DNA of 64,000 nucleotides, taken from the NCBI GenBank assembly GCA_018287875.1, contig JAGVVL010000002.1:868001-932000 (forward strand), read 5' to 3'. The translations under genes were made by a program, and so were the position numbers. Origin of the DNA: Nigrospora sphaerica. Taxonomy: Eukaryota > Ascomycota > Sordariomycetes > Amphisphaeriales > Apiosporaceae. The notes beneath the pieces are model-generated. The model had not been told where the DNA came from. It saw only the letters and a list, made by a program, of their open reading frames with translations, and did not search any database. Below are positions 20,348-31,677 of this stretch, one piece after another (position 1 is the stretch's first letter; the number at the start of each line of letters is the position of its first letter).

Positions 20348-23300
20348 ATGGAGGTCTTCATGGCCAACGTTGCGTTGGATTTGACCGACCGGAGCTTGAC
20401 GGCAGCTATTACTCCAATGATGGACGCAATCAAGGTAGGTCGGGAGTGGAAATGTCAGAAACCAAGGAAGAAGCGTTATGCCACCATCACCTTCCTCCAC
20501 GAAGAAGAAGCCTCCAGGTTCCTCCGCCACTACGGGCCCCTGAACATACCTGGCGCTACGCGGCGTGATGGATCGCCATACCAAACATCTCGGCTGCAAC
20601 TCCAGGGCAGTCCCGTCTTCTGCCGACCAAGTCGAAACAAACCAGATGCGTTCCTGCTCAAAAGCCTAGTCATGAGCTCCAAGGAGTCCAAGAAGACAAC
20701 AGCAAAGAGTACCGAGAAGAGTCGAGGAGACAAGTAGGTCAAAGCTAGAATCTTGAGTACAAGCTGCTGCTACAGTGGCCCGGATTTCATTCGTTAATAA
20801 TGACCCTACTCAGTGGCAATGATCCCCCGAGCTTCCTTGTCGACTTTGACACCCGTAGTTTTTCCTTTGGGTACTATGGTTATGACAAGAGAAATGCGCT
20901 CAACTTCGTCAATGAAGGCCAATGGAACCATCATTTCGGCATGGCAAAATTTACCAAGCATCAGCTGACCATGAAGTTTCCCACCGTGGACCACATGGTG
21001 AAGGTAGAGATACCATACTCGATAATCGAGTCCATTGTTGTTTCAACGGACAACTTGACGCTCACATTGACGCTATGGGAGGTCCCAAGATACTACTACT
21101 ACTACAACAATCTCCTTGAGCGCTTAACCGAGCTTGATGGTGAAAGAAGCCAGTCAAGCCTGCGTCACAAGGACATGATGAACCAGTGTCTGGTCTACTC
21201 GTTTAGCGCCCATCCCCAGGGATTCTACGAAAAGACCGAAGCGCTGAGAAAGAGCGAGTTGCTCCCAATCTCCTACCACAACATCCCAGAAAAGCTCGTC
21301 AGCATGGAAGACAGCGTGGCTCAAGGAATCAGAACGTTCAAGCGTGTAATTCTTGAGAGCGCTCAGGTTCTGCCGTTTGATCTGTGCTTTCAGTTCCAAG
21401 CACTGGTACAGAACGGCATTATACTCCCTTGGCTGGCGGAAAACATCATCAAGCGTCTCGTCTACCGGAAGATTGTTGATGACAAGTCACAGAAGGTACC
21501 TTGCTTCTGAACACCATGTTCTTGACACTGCAAGCTGATTCAATCAAGTTCCCACCATTTTCTGCACAGGCAGTCGAGAGACTCCGGGCACAGCTTCCTT
21601 TTGCTGGCCTGGACGTTCCGGCCTCGGTATTTCAGTCCGAGGAGCTCTGGAATAATATCTTGGAGATTGAGAGAACGATTCAAGAAGAAGCTGCACAGAT
21701 CCAGGTATCGGTATGTCTACCCATTGGTGCCACAGGACAAGCAATTTGGCAACCTTGGTTATTCTCATTCATCTTCGTACAAGATCGAAGCTGACCTCGC
21801 GGCAGGAACGCGCCCAAAAGAACCTGACACCGGTGTACAAAGTGCAAGTGACCCCCACAGGCTTCACTTTACATGGTCCCTCTCATGAAGCGACCAACCG
21901 CATCCTTCGTCGCTATCCTGAACACACTGAGTATTTTGTTCGAGTCCAGTTCACCGAAGAGGACGGGGGTGATCTGCGATTCAATCCCCGGGTCGACTTC
22001 CGGAGTGTGTACGACCGCTTCCGCTCAATCTTCAAACAGGGCATCGAAATTGGCGGAAGGGTGTACTCTTTCCTAGCATTCTCCCATTCGTCTCTACGAA
22101 GTCATTCTGCCTGGTTCATGGCGCCTTTCTTACACCACGGAGAACTGCAACACTACTTCCGAGTAATATCTTACCTGGGAGATTTCGGGTCCTTCAGGTC
22201 GCCGGCTAGATGTGCTGCCCGAATCGGTCAGGCATTTTCTGAGACCCCGTATGCCCTCGAATGCCTAAAGAATGGAATCCAACGCACAATTGTGAAAGAC
22301 ATCGAGCACCACGGCCGTGTTTTCACGGATGGTGTGGGGGTGATATCACAGGAGGTTAACGACTTGATCAGGGATGTGTTGCCTCAACAAATAGCGGGCT
22401 CGACTTGCTACCAGGTTAGGTGGGGAGGGGCCAAGGGAATGCTTGCGCTAAATCCCCGTCTCCAGGGCAGGCGAGTGTGTGTGCGACCATCCATGATTAA
22501 ATTCGAAACGGAAGCCGTGGAAAACCTGGAGATTTGCGAAACCAGCAAGGCAATTCCGTTCGTCCTGAATCGACAGGTGAGAGACCGCTTTCCCTATCGC
22601 TAATTTATGAATGGATTAACAGAAATTGCGCATAGCTGATCAAGATAATGGAGGATATGCGTGTGCCCAATGAGTTCTTTTTCAAGCACCAGGATCGAGA
22701 GCTTCGCCGTCTTCGGCTGATCACAGCCCACACACAGAACACCGCCGCATTCCTGAAGCGAAGGAAGGTTGCGGAGCGGGTCGAATTCCCATCGTTTCTC
22801 AAACGACTGGAGAGGATGGGAATCGATTACAAACGAGACCGCTTCATGAGCTCAGTCGTCGAGGCAATAGTCCTCAGGGAGCTCAGGTGAGCAGATGCGC
22901 CCCAGGGGTGTGATTTGCACACTAATAGACTCTACAGGCTGCTTAAGCATAAAACGCGAATCCCTGTGGAGGAAGGGGTCACACTGTTTGGGATCTGCGA
23001 TGAGACGGGTTGGCTGGAAGAGGACGAAATCTTCATCACGTTCGATGACTGCCATGCCTCGAATCACGTCGACTATACGACTCTCGATGGAATACTAATG
23101 CTCGTGACTCGGTAAGTCATCCTGGTAGTCGGGGTCACAACTCAATGGATTTTGAGACGGAACATACTTACCAAGTCCCCTCCCTATTCAGGTCGCCTGC
23201 AATGCACCCCGGTGATGTGCAAATCGCAAAAAATGTCGTTCCACCCGACTTCCATCCTCTGCGCTCGCTGAGAAACTGCATTGTGTTCTCGCAGAAAGGC

Positions 23301-24704
23301 ACACGAGATCTACCCTCTCAGCTTTCAGGTGGGGACTTGGACGGGGATATCTTCAGTGTTATTTGGGATCCTGACGCGATTACACCAAACACCTTGACTT
23401 TCAAGCCGGCAGATTATCCCCGGACACCTCCGCGTGACATTGGAAGGCCCGTCACCCGGGAGGACATGATCGACTTCTTTGTGAGTAGTCGCTGCACCTT
23501 GCACTTTGCGCACCACGGATGAGCGCGGCATTTTCACTGATGGTGCTGATGGAGCTTAGATCGATTTCATGGCTACTGACCAGCTTGGTAAGTGATGGTA
23601 TCCAATCCACGGAAAAGATCCGGGTCTATCAAAATTTGCATCAAAGTACTTACTAGCAGTAAATATTCAGGTCTTATTGCAACCAGACATCTAGTGCTGG
23701 CTGACCAACTGGACGCAGGGACTGTATCCGAAGGTATTTGTAACCCCCTGGTTGTTGAACTTAACACTAAGAAAGAAGACTGCAAGAAACTGGCCGAGAT
23801 GGCATCTACGGCCGTGGACTACTCAAAGACCGGAATTCCCGTGAAAGTGGAAGATCTTCGCAGTATTCGATACAACAGGTGCCGCCCCGATTTCATGGCT
23901 CCTTCAACGCCCATAAAACTCAAGAAACGCACCGAGATCTCATTCGACGAGGCGGAAATTAAGAGCGCGGACGATGACGAGGATGAAGACAGCGCGCCAC
24001 GGTACGAATACTACGAGAGTGACAAGATTCTCGGAGAGCTCTACAGGGCCATTGATGAGAAGAGAATTTGGCACGAGAACGTCAAAATCCGCCCAGCCAA
24101 TCCCGATGATAGCAGCAACATGTGGGATGACTTCCTAATGCGCGTGGAAGCCGAATGCGAGGTCCTGTCCATTGCGCTTGATCGTGGTGGACACACGGCA
24201 GACGCTGAGATAATTCGGGGCATTTACGAGGATGCGATGTGCCAGGCCACGATGGATTATTCGGAGCACGCCTACCTGCCCATTACGGAGCTCGAGGTCT
24301 TCACTGGCAACATTTTCAACAAAACGGGGGTCCAGACATGGCGCCAACGAGATCGCTCCCTCAAGCTGCAGGACGAGTTCGACTGGATCGTGTCAATGAC
24401 GCAGCAGCGCATTACAACGGGCCCAGAAAATGCCGAGCCGACTTCAGAGCCGGCTTACCGACTGTCACGGAGCCTTGCCTGTGTCCGCGCCGGCATCCGC
24501 GCCGACTTCACGCCACACCGAGCTCGAAGGAGTGGCGAAAACAAGGAATCCGACACGGGGTTCCAGAGCTTCAAGGTCATTGCCGCGTGTTGCGTCGTAA
24601 CGGAGTTGTGGAAGGCGATTGCCACGGCTGAGATGAACATGGGAACGGTGTTCCCAATGGGAGTTGCAGTTCCTTTCCGACCCAAAAAGGAGTTGTTAGC
24701 GTAG
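20348..24704 (+). CDS. RNA-dependent RNA polymerase (Sad-1/Rdp1 class) of the RNA silencing pathway
   Basis: Nine exons (20348-20733, 20814-21495, 21570-21710, 21806-22576, 22636-22886, 22938-23111, 23192-23480, 23560-23587, 23671-24704) encode about 1251 residues. The enzyme copies single-stranded RNA into double-stranded RNA that Dicer cuts into small RNAs. The N-terminus (EVFMANVALDL to HEEEASRFL) looks like an RRM-type fold. The catalytic loop is SGGDLDGD with Asp at about 850, 852 and 854, preceded by SPAMHPGDVQ. The SGGDLDGD form matches the Sad-1/Rdp1 class rather than QDE-1, which has GGDFDGD. All introns are short GT-AG, and every exon keeps frame. The third donor has two in-frame options (21704 or 21710). 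Exon 8 has only 28 nt. The C-terminal 340 residues include an acidic stretch (ADDDEDEDS). No other silencing gene is seen nearby. Confidence 0.93.
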
Positions 24705-25859
24705 GTTGCTAATTGATCCGCGCAAGGCTGTCAATGGTGAGCGCTGGCGCTGGGCAAGCGATTTGAGTAGGGACACGAATTTATGATGCTACTTCATCGG
24801 CTTGGATGCTTTCCCCTGGATTATTAGTTTGTACATGAAGGGAAGACTTTAGCTAGTTGGTATATCTCGTTTTTACTCCATAATCTCTCGTCTCGCACAA
24901 GTTCTGATGGCGCTCGTCGCTGGGTTGTAAAGCGCTCACTCGGCTCCGCTCCTCGGAGGTCAGAGGTGCGAATGCGGCCGCGCGCCCGCAACGCGAGCCA
25001 GCCAGCAATCGATGGCGCATTCGCCAATCACTCGGCCAAGATGGTCTTGTTGATGATCTCTGCCGGGCCAGCAGCGCGAAAGCTTGGCCGAGTGAGAGTG
25101 GCGTTGCTAGGAGACTGTACGAGGCATGTTGTCATTGAGGAGCAGGTTAGCAGATTGGTGGCTGGAGGCGGCGTCCGAATTCTGGGGACGCTGGCAGGGG
25201 AGGAGAAACAGTTCTCCCGAGTGGCTTCGTCTTGTGCTTTCTGCAATGCTACTTACTCTATAACCCTGGGTGCCCACGTCATCGGCTTCCCCGTGCGTCC
25301 AAGTTGGCAACATCATCGCGACTGGCGACGGAGGAGTCAGGCCGTCGATCAATTGGAGATGGAACGTCGACGAAGCGGCAGGTGCCGGTCCCAGACGGAC
25401 CCCCCGCGGCGCTGGAGCTGAGGGGCATCGCTCGGCTCCCGCTCGACTGATCTGCCGAGCGCGTGTGCCGCCGGGCCAGCGCCGTGCACAACGCCGTCCC
25501 CGTCTGCCCATCGCCATTGGCGTCCCGTGGGATGGATGCCATTGCGTACCAGGTGGAGGGATGAAAGCCACACACATCACGCGCCTACCTCCCCATTTTC
25601 CCGGTCGCCCGGCGTCAACTCACCGTGGCGATAGGACCACGCGACAGACCCGCGCATCGATTGACGAGGGTAAACATTTACCCCACATTGCCGACATCTT
25701 GACGTTACCCCACGTCCCACATCGTGCGGTGCGAGTCCGGCCCGTATATCATGAGCGGTCCCTCGGGGGTCGTTGCCGCAGCCCCTCTATGCTCTCAATT
25801 CCTCGAACTTCTGCTCCCGGCGACCCCTCGTGTGTTCTCGCCCGCAATCCACCGTCATC
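24705..25859. other. Intergenic region with a tRNA-like fragment
   Basis: No protein gene is seen. At about 24905-24980 the DNA contains a GTTGTAAAG segment and a GGTCAGAGGTGCGAAT segment that resemble an anticodon loop and a T-arm, but no acceptor or D-arm pairing could be found, so no tRNA is called. The region ends with the promoter of the hydrolase gene. Confidence 0.4.
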
Positions 25860-27494
25860 ATGTCGCCTCCCGGAATGCTGTACGTGACGATGCAGCCGAA
25901 GCCCGGCTTGCCGCCCGCCCAGTTCCACGAGTGGTACAACAACGAACACGGCCCTACGCGCCTGCGCCTCCCCCATATCTTCACCAACGGCCTGCGGTAC
26001 AAGGCCGCCGACGAGCAGGAACCCGCTTTCCTCGCCGCCTACGACGTGACGTCCATGGACCACCTCGAGACCGAGACCTACACGAGCCTGCGCGCCAACC
26101 GCTCCCCCCGCGAAGCTGCTACCATTGCCCAGGTCGACGTCCATCGCTACATGTTCGACCTCGTCACCGAGAAGAAGTCCCCGCTGTTTATGCCCATCGA
26201 GCAGCTGACCGACGACGAGGCCGAGGGCATCGTGCTGGTCGTCGTCGAGCTGGGCCTTAAGGACGCCCCCGGCGCTGAGGAGGAGCTGGTCAAGTGGTAC
26301 AGCGAGGAGCATATCGACATGCTGTCCAAGGTGCCCGGCTGGCTGCGCACGCGCCTTTTCAAGACATCCACCATCGACACCAAGGGCGGCGCCAAGACGG
26401 TCTACTACGGCCTGCACGACTATGCCAAAGTAAACGGCCTGGGCGGCGACGAGCACAAGGCCTCCATGGCAACGCCGTGGCGGGAGAAGGTGACGGATCA
26501 GTACGCCACTCTGTTGGGCCGCCGGGTGTGGTCCCTGTTCTACGTCTTTGGCTCTGCGCCGCGCGACCTGGCCTCGCTGGCCTCCACGTCGGCCGTGCCC
26601 GCGTCCTTTAGATCTGCCGACTACAGGACCGACACCACCAACGTTCCCAAGCCCCTCATTACCTCGTACGTGACGGGGCTCGCCGACGGGCTGGCGACCG
26701 TTTACCGCCTCGAGGGCAACCCGGACCCCAAGGCGCCCGTCATCGCCTTCTGCAACTCGCTGCTCACCTCGTTGCACATGTGGGACGGGCTCGTCGAGTA
26801 CATCAAGCACCACCGGCCGCAGTACAAGATCCTGCGGTACGACGCGCGGGGGCGCGGCTCGCTGCCGTCGCCGCCGAAGCCCGCGACGCTGGACATGCTC
26901 GCCGACGACCTCGCCGGCATCCTCGCCGCGCTGCGCATCCCCAAGGTCGAGGTGCTGATGGGCGTCTCCATGGGCGGCGCGACGGCGCTCAAGTTCGCGC
27001 TCAAGTACCCGGACCAGCTGGCCAAGCTGGTGGCGTGCGACTTCAACGTGGCGTCGAGCGAGGCCAACACCAAGGCCTGGCAGGAGCGCATCGCCGTCGC
27101 CGAGACGCCGCTCGCCGACGGCAAGCCCGGCATCGCCCAGCTGGCGACGCAGACGGTCGAGCGCTGGTTCCACCCGCACACGGCGGCCGCGCAGCCCGAC
27201 GCGGTGTCGTGGATGGTGGACATGGTGGCCACCAACGACATCGAGGGCTTCAAGTACAGCTGCCAGGCCCTGTGGGACTACGACCTGCGGCCCGCCCTCA
27301 AGGGCTGCCGCGTGCCCGCCCTGCTCGTCGTCGGCGAGGGCGACGCCAAGGGCGCCCTCGTCAAGGCCATGGAGGGCTTCCGCGCCGACCTGGGCGAGGC
27401 CGGCACCGACCTCGCCATCGTCCCCAAGACCGGCCACCTGCCCATGGCCGAGGACCCCGCCGCCTTCTGGCGCGCCGTCGAGCATTTCGTGTAG
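25860..27494 (+). CDS. EthD-like double barrel fused to an alpha/beta-hydrolase
   Basis: A single exon of 544 residues from the ATG at 25860 (MSPPGMLYV); the frame is open a little upstream but without another ATG. Residues 1-110 and about 120-230 look like two ferredoxin-like dimeric barrel units of the EthD type, with the paired motifs FHEWYNNEHGP and LVKWYSEEHID. From about 285 an alpha/beta-hydrolase follows, like 3-oxoadipate enol-lactonase: YDARGRG, the nucleophile elbow GVSMGG with Ser370, and the catalytic His526 in KTGHLPMAEDP; the acid is probably in VVGEGDAK. EthD-like barrels occur in small monooxygenases and decarboxylating enzymes; enol-lactonase-like hydrolases open lactone rings. 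One chain could thus do two steps of an aromatic or polyketide catabolic route, but this is inference. No pathway neighbours are present. Confidence 0.88.
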   Translation: MSPPGMLYVTMQPKPGLPPAQFHEWYNNEHGPTRLRLPHIFTNGLRYKAADEQEPAFLAAYDVTSMDHLETETYTSLRANRSPREAATIAQVDVHRYMFDLVTEKKSPLFMPIEQLTDDEAEGIVLVVVELGLKDAPGAEEELVKWYSEEHIDMLSKVPGWLRTRLFKTSTIDTKGGAKTVYYGLHDYAKVNGLGGDEHKASMATPWREKVTDQYATLLGRRVWSLFYVFGSAPRDLASLASTSAVPASFRSADYRTDTTNVPKPLITSYVTGLADGLATVYRLEGNPDPKAPVIAFCNSLLTSLHMWDGLVEYIKHHRPQYKILRYDARGRGSLPSPPKPATLDMLADDLAGILAALRIPKVEVLMGVSMGGATALKFALKYPDQLAKLVACDFNVASSEANTKAWQERIAVAETPLADGKPGIAQLATQTVERWFHPHTAAAQPDAVSWMVDMVATNDIEGFKYSCQALWDYDLRPALKGCRVPALLVVGEGDAKGALVKAMEGFRADLGEAGTDLAIVPKTGHLPMAEDPAAFWRAVEHFV

Positions 27495-27812
27495 ATTAGT
27501 TGCATTTCTTCCCTTTTCTCCACAATGACACAAACGGAATTAGAATGTTAAATTACGTTCAAATGGGAAAGGAAGGGCTTTTCTCTTTGCATGCTGGTAA
27601 ACAGTGGCTCGTGGCAGGACACCCGCCGATTGCTGGGTTAGGCGGTCCTAGCGGGGTTCCGGCGAAGTGTACACAGCGCTGCCATTCCGTGTATCGATCA
27701 ACTTCACGCTGAAAAATAGCATCGGCGTACAACAATAAAGAAAAAGAAGGAGTAAAAAATGGCGACTTCAACTTCAGCCGTAGAAGTCGGTAAAAGCAAA
27801 AGAAATAATACC

Positions 27813-27883
27813 TGCATTAGCCGCGAATCGAACGCGGGGCCCATCGATGGCAACGATGGATTTTACCACTAAACCACTAATGC
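27813..27883 (-). tRNA. tRNA-Gly (anticodon GCC)
   Basis: A 71-nt cloverleaf on the minus strand. The acceptor stem GCATTAG pairs with CTAATGC, the anticodon stem CATCG/CGATG closes the loop TTGCCAT with anticodon GCC, and the T-arm is CCGCG-TTCGATT-CGCGG. The discriminator base is A and there is no intron. Confidence 0.95.
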
Positions 27884-28596
27884 TTTGATGGTAAAATTCG
27901 TCGCTATCACAAAACCCATTGCTGCCTTGCGCTGCTGCGCGGGTAGACCTACACCGCTCACCCCAGCATCGTGCCCGACCCTCAAGTGAGTCCACGCCTT
28001 CACCGCGTACGCGCTGTCGGCAACGGGTAGATTCGCCTTGGGGGTAAAGGGCAGTTACGGAGAGACTGCTATGCTTACCTATACACTGCCCGTTGCCAGG
28101 AGCGGGACGCTGGTGCTTGGACGTCGTTCCTGAACTTTTTCGCTCGTCGAAACAAAAGCAGTCACTTTTACGAATGCTGCATACGATCCGCCCGGGGACC
28201 GGCGGGCTCACAAGATGACCCAAGCAGTTGGTGCGACCATCTGCTGTACCGAGCCATGGGTCGCAGCTTCCTACAGAGCGTCTCTCTGCTTCAGCTTGAT
28301 AGCTCCTACCGGAGACGCACGAATCCCGCAATACCAGGGATGCCAGCTTTCTCCGAAAAAAGGGCTTTCGTACGTGGTGAGCTTGCAAACACGAGGGACC
28401 GTAAGACGTGCGCATCGAAAAACCGCCCAGTCGAAGGGGACAGGGTCACGACGACCTGATACGCGAAAACGAGACGGAGGCAGGTTCATCAACTACGGGC
28501 GCGAGTTTGTACCTGGTCCTTAACGTACAGCAGCCCCTCCTATTGTGCCTGTATGTGTTTGCGTATGGCGTCCGCCTCTTCGTACTTCTCTTGGTG
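27884..28596. other. Spacer between tRNA-Gly and the NLR relic
   Basis: No gene or clear repeat is seen. The tRNA promoter is internal, so this stretch need not be regulatory. Confidence 0.45.
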
Positions 28597-29298
28597 TTAA
28601 AGCACGATAAATAGGTTCATTACGCTGCTGATGGTATGGGGATGTGCCCCCCCGAACGACTTCTGCTGCCCTTGCAGCGTCTGCCGAAGCATCCTCTCTG
28701 CCTCCTCGTACTTCCCCTGGCATCTAAGCACTTCGGCCAGGTTGTTCATGCCAGTGAATGTATCGGAATGGACCTCCCCGAGCACTTTCTTTGTCCGCTC
28801 CAGCATCTGCCGATGCATCCTCTCTGCCACCTCGTACTTCCCTTGCCTGTCAAGCAATTCAGCTAGGTTGTTTATGGCGGTGAGTGTGTGGGGATGGTCC
28901 TCGCCGAGCGCCTTCTTCATCCGCTCCGGCGTCTGCCGAATCATCCTCTCCGCCTCTCCGTACTTCCCGTGCTTACCAAGTATGTCGTTTTCTGTTTCTG
29001 TATACGACAAAATGTCCCACAGCTCTCTGGTGTAAGTGTACTCTAGGTAAGTCTGTATCTTTACGCTCGGGTTCACGGCTATGTAGGCGGCGGCTTGCCG
29101 GATCGCTAAGGGTAGGTGGGCGAGTTGGTCGAACAACTGGTGAGTGCTGTAAGGGTCGCCTATTTGGGTCGTGCGGAGCCCTTGGTGCAGTAACTGGTTT
29201 GAGTCGCAATAGTCTAATGTGTCGATCTTGATTGGAATCTGCCGAGCGCCCAGCCGAGTTGAGCTGGGTGACCAGATGAAATCTGCAGGCCATGCGCC
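28597..29298 (-). pseudogene. Relic of an NB-ARC/TPR (NLR-like) gene
   Basis: An open frame of 233 codons follows an in-frame TGA at 29299-29301 and ends at 28597. Its first part reads FIWSPSSTRLGARQ, then LFDQLAHLPLAIRQAAAYI, matching the middle of an NB-ARC ATPase including its GLPLA-type motif. After LWDILSYTETEN it jumps directly into three 42-residue tetratricopeptide units of the kinesin-light-chain/nephrocystin type (GKYGEAERM, GKYEVAERM, GKYEEAERM, each followed by L(G)E.HP.T or similar and NNLAE). The P-loop, Walker B, any N-terminal effector domain and the ARC2/winged-helix part are missing, and no start codon is evident. Fungal NLRs of this build act in non-self recognition; this one looks like a 5'-truncated, internally deleted remnant. 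Confidence 0.8.
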
Positions 29299-30361
29299 TC
29301 AGGCAGCCTTACTGCAGCACGCACTGAGGCCCAGCGTGTTTTCAGGCTATATCCTTGAGTTCATAGGAACTTCCGGAATTCGGAACGGCTTATTGTATTC
29401 ACCGACGGCGGCGAGCCACTTGCATTTACACCCAATTTAGGGGGACCCGGTTGTAACGGAAGGCGGTCTATGGGTTCTCTACTGGAGCAACACTGGGGAA
29501 GGACCGTAGTGCCGTATCTCACCTCCCCAGGCAGCGAGGCGGATCGACACGGCGGAGTAAGGCGAGGCTGGTGTGGATGGTGGATGTCTACACGGATAGA
29601 TGCCAGCATACTGTAGGTCCTCTGCCTCGAAATACCAAGTATCTACCTAATGATGTATATTATGGTAGTCCCTTATCTGTACCCCTGCTAAGCTGTTGCA
29701 CCAGAACCACGTGGATGGGCAAGCGGGGGCAAATCGGATGGGATGCCGTTTAAAGCTTAAGAGCCCATGCACGCTAGGGATACATACAAGGTACGTAACG
29801 TAACTTAATACAGGTCTCTTCCTTTAATTCGGCCCGCTTTAGCTAGCCTCGGCGCGTTTAAGTAGCATCCGCGCCATCCTCTTCCCTCACCACTACCCTC
29901 CATTGCTCCGACCTTTCTTTCTTTTTGCTATTTAATGCCACAGAGAATTGTGAGAGGAGAGAGCCAGCCGCGACAGGGGTCAACCGGCTTCTCTTCATAG
30001 TATGTGTGAGTAGAGCTCGATAGTTCGTCATTGATCGCCGGTCTCTCCTCCCATCTCCTACGCTCTCGTAGCCTTTTAATTAGCTGGCACTTGCCGTTTA
30101 AACCTGAGGCATCTCACATCGGGATCCGTGACAGGGAATACTCTTCAACATCATGTTAGGGGGCCCCGAAACACGCCATTATACGCTACAAGGGCATTGT
30201 GAATTCCCGGTTGAACGGGTTGATTAGAGCCTACTTCCTTTCGGGCTACTACATGATGCAAACAACCCCGATACATTCAGACCGCAGGGACCCACAGTCA
30301 GGGTCGGTCACCTCCATCATCCATCTCATGCGCAATCATCAAATCATTCCACACCGGTCCC
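29299..30361. other. Spacer
   Basis: No gene is seen. It contains the 3' flank of the aspartic protease gene and some AT-rich stretches (about 29640-29830). No further NLR coding sequence was recognised upstream of the relic. Confidence 0.45.
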
Positions 30362-31677
30362 CTACAGCTGCTTGGAGGCCCAGCCGAGTCTGGGCGACGA
30401 GCTGCCGTCGAAGACGACGAAGGCAGCCTTGAGGGCGACGTCTCCGTAGATGTTGGTGCCGATGTCGCTGCTGGACTGCAGACCACCGAAGCACATGTTG
30501 CTCTCGGCCTCGCCAAAGTTCATGAAGGTGCCGGGGATGGTGTAGCGGGCGGAGCCGACGCCGAAAGTGAAGCTGGGCGCCGTGGCGCTGCAGGGGAAGA
30601 CGTAACCGCCGGCGCTCTGGCTGTTCTGGGAGCCACGGATCTGCGAGTAGTAGGCCCTGACGATGCTGTCGGGCAGGTAAAGGAGGGTGGTGCCAGTGTC
30701 AGCAATGCCGTTAACGCGGCTCGACACGAAGCTGCCCGAGCCCACGCTGTATCCACTGGAGGTGAATCCCCAAAAGCCCTGGCTGCTGTCAACGGGCGTG
30801 TACGTGATCGATCCAGTGTATGCCTGGGTGTCAATGTAGCCAAAGTTGTAGGTGCCGGCTGGAACTGACGTTAGCATATGCCGCCTTCCGCATCGAGACG
30901 GGGGTAGTCAGGCGGGTACTTACCAGCGTGGTACTTCAGGTCAGCAGTGAAGACGGGCTGGTTCAGGGAGCTCTTGGCATTGTCGAAGAAGGTCTTCTGC
31001 TGGTTAGGCGAGACCGTGTTGATCTTGCTGAAGGCAAGGCCGACCAGGCCGTCGGTGACACTGTCCTGCGTGAAAGTGGCCGAAACCGTCTGGGCAGCTT
31101 CGACAGCCTGCGAGGAAACAGTCAGACCTCCGATGGTGACCTTGTCCTGGTAGACATCGCCACTGGATGAGCTGCCGTCGCCGTACGAGATGTCCCAGGA
31201 GGCGCCCGAAATCTTCTTGGAAGTGCTGCTGCGCGAAGCCGTGTAGATGGCCTGGCCGTTGCGCTGCGACGAGGGCGTCTCGTTGCTGAAGACCCACAGG
31301 TCCGAAGAGCCCGTGTCAAAGTCCAGGTTGAGGACCTGCGCCGGGGTGCCTATCGACACGGGGCAGATGTAGGCATCGTCGAGGTTGTCGATGGGCGTAG
31401 CAGCGACGGAGCCCGTCGTACGGCGGTTGAGACCCGAGGCCGTGATGTTGGCGACAGCCGCCTCGAGGTGGGCAGGAGGCGTGCGGCCAAACTTCAGGTA
31501 GGTCTTGTAGACGGACAGGGCACCGTTGAACTTGTGGTTCGGGTTGCGGACCTGCTTGATCGAAGTCTTGCCGGACCCGGCATTGCCAACGACGGTGCCA
31601 ATGCGGGGCGGGAGGGCGACGGCAAGACCGGCCTGAGCCAAGGTTGCGGCGAGCAAAGCGTTGTTAAGGTGGACCAT
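30362..31677 (-). CDS. Secreted pepsin-type aspartic protease (aspergillopepsin-like)
   Basis: Two exons, 30924-31677 and 30362-30864, with a 59-nt intron (GTAAGT to GTCAG), give 418 residues. The N-terminus has a signal peptide (LAATLAQAGLAVA) and a propeptide of about 70 residues ending near NRRTTGSV. The mature A1-family enzyme shows DTGSSDLW with catalytic Asp121, the flap ISYGDGSSSSG with its Tyr, and the second ADTGTTLLYLP with Asp307. A disulfide-forming pair (FPCSATAP and NMCFGG) is in the usual place. Such enzymes digest proteins at acid pH outside the cell, for nutrition or host invasion. The protein ends GWASKQL, as the family does. The ATG at 31677 is the only sensible start. Confidence 0.95.

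Noticed and set aside
24905..24980. tRNA-like segment with GTTGTAAAG and GGTCAGAGGTGCGAAT
   Set aside because: No matching acceptor or D-stem could be drawn and the T-loop is off consensus; at best a tRNA fragment.
25749..27533. 594-codon open frame on the minus strand
   Set aside because: It is the antisense shadow of the EthD/hydrolase gene; GC-rich third positions keep it open. Its Gly/Arg/Val/His-rich text has no domain.
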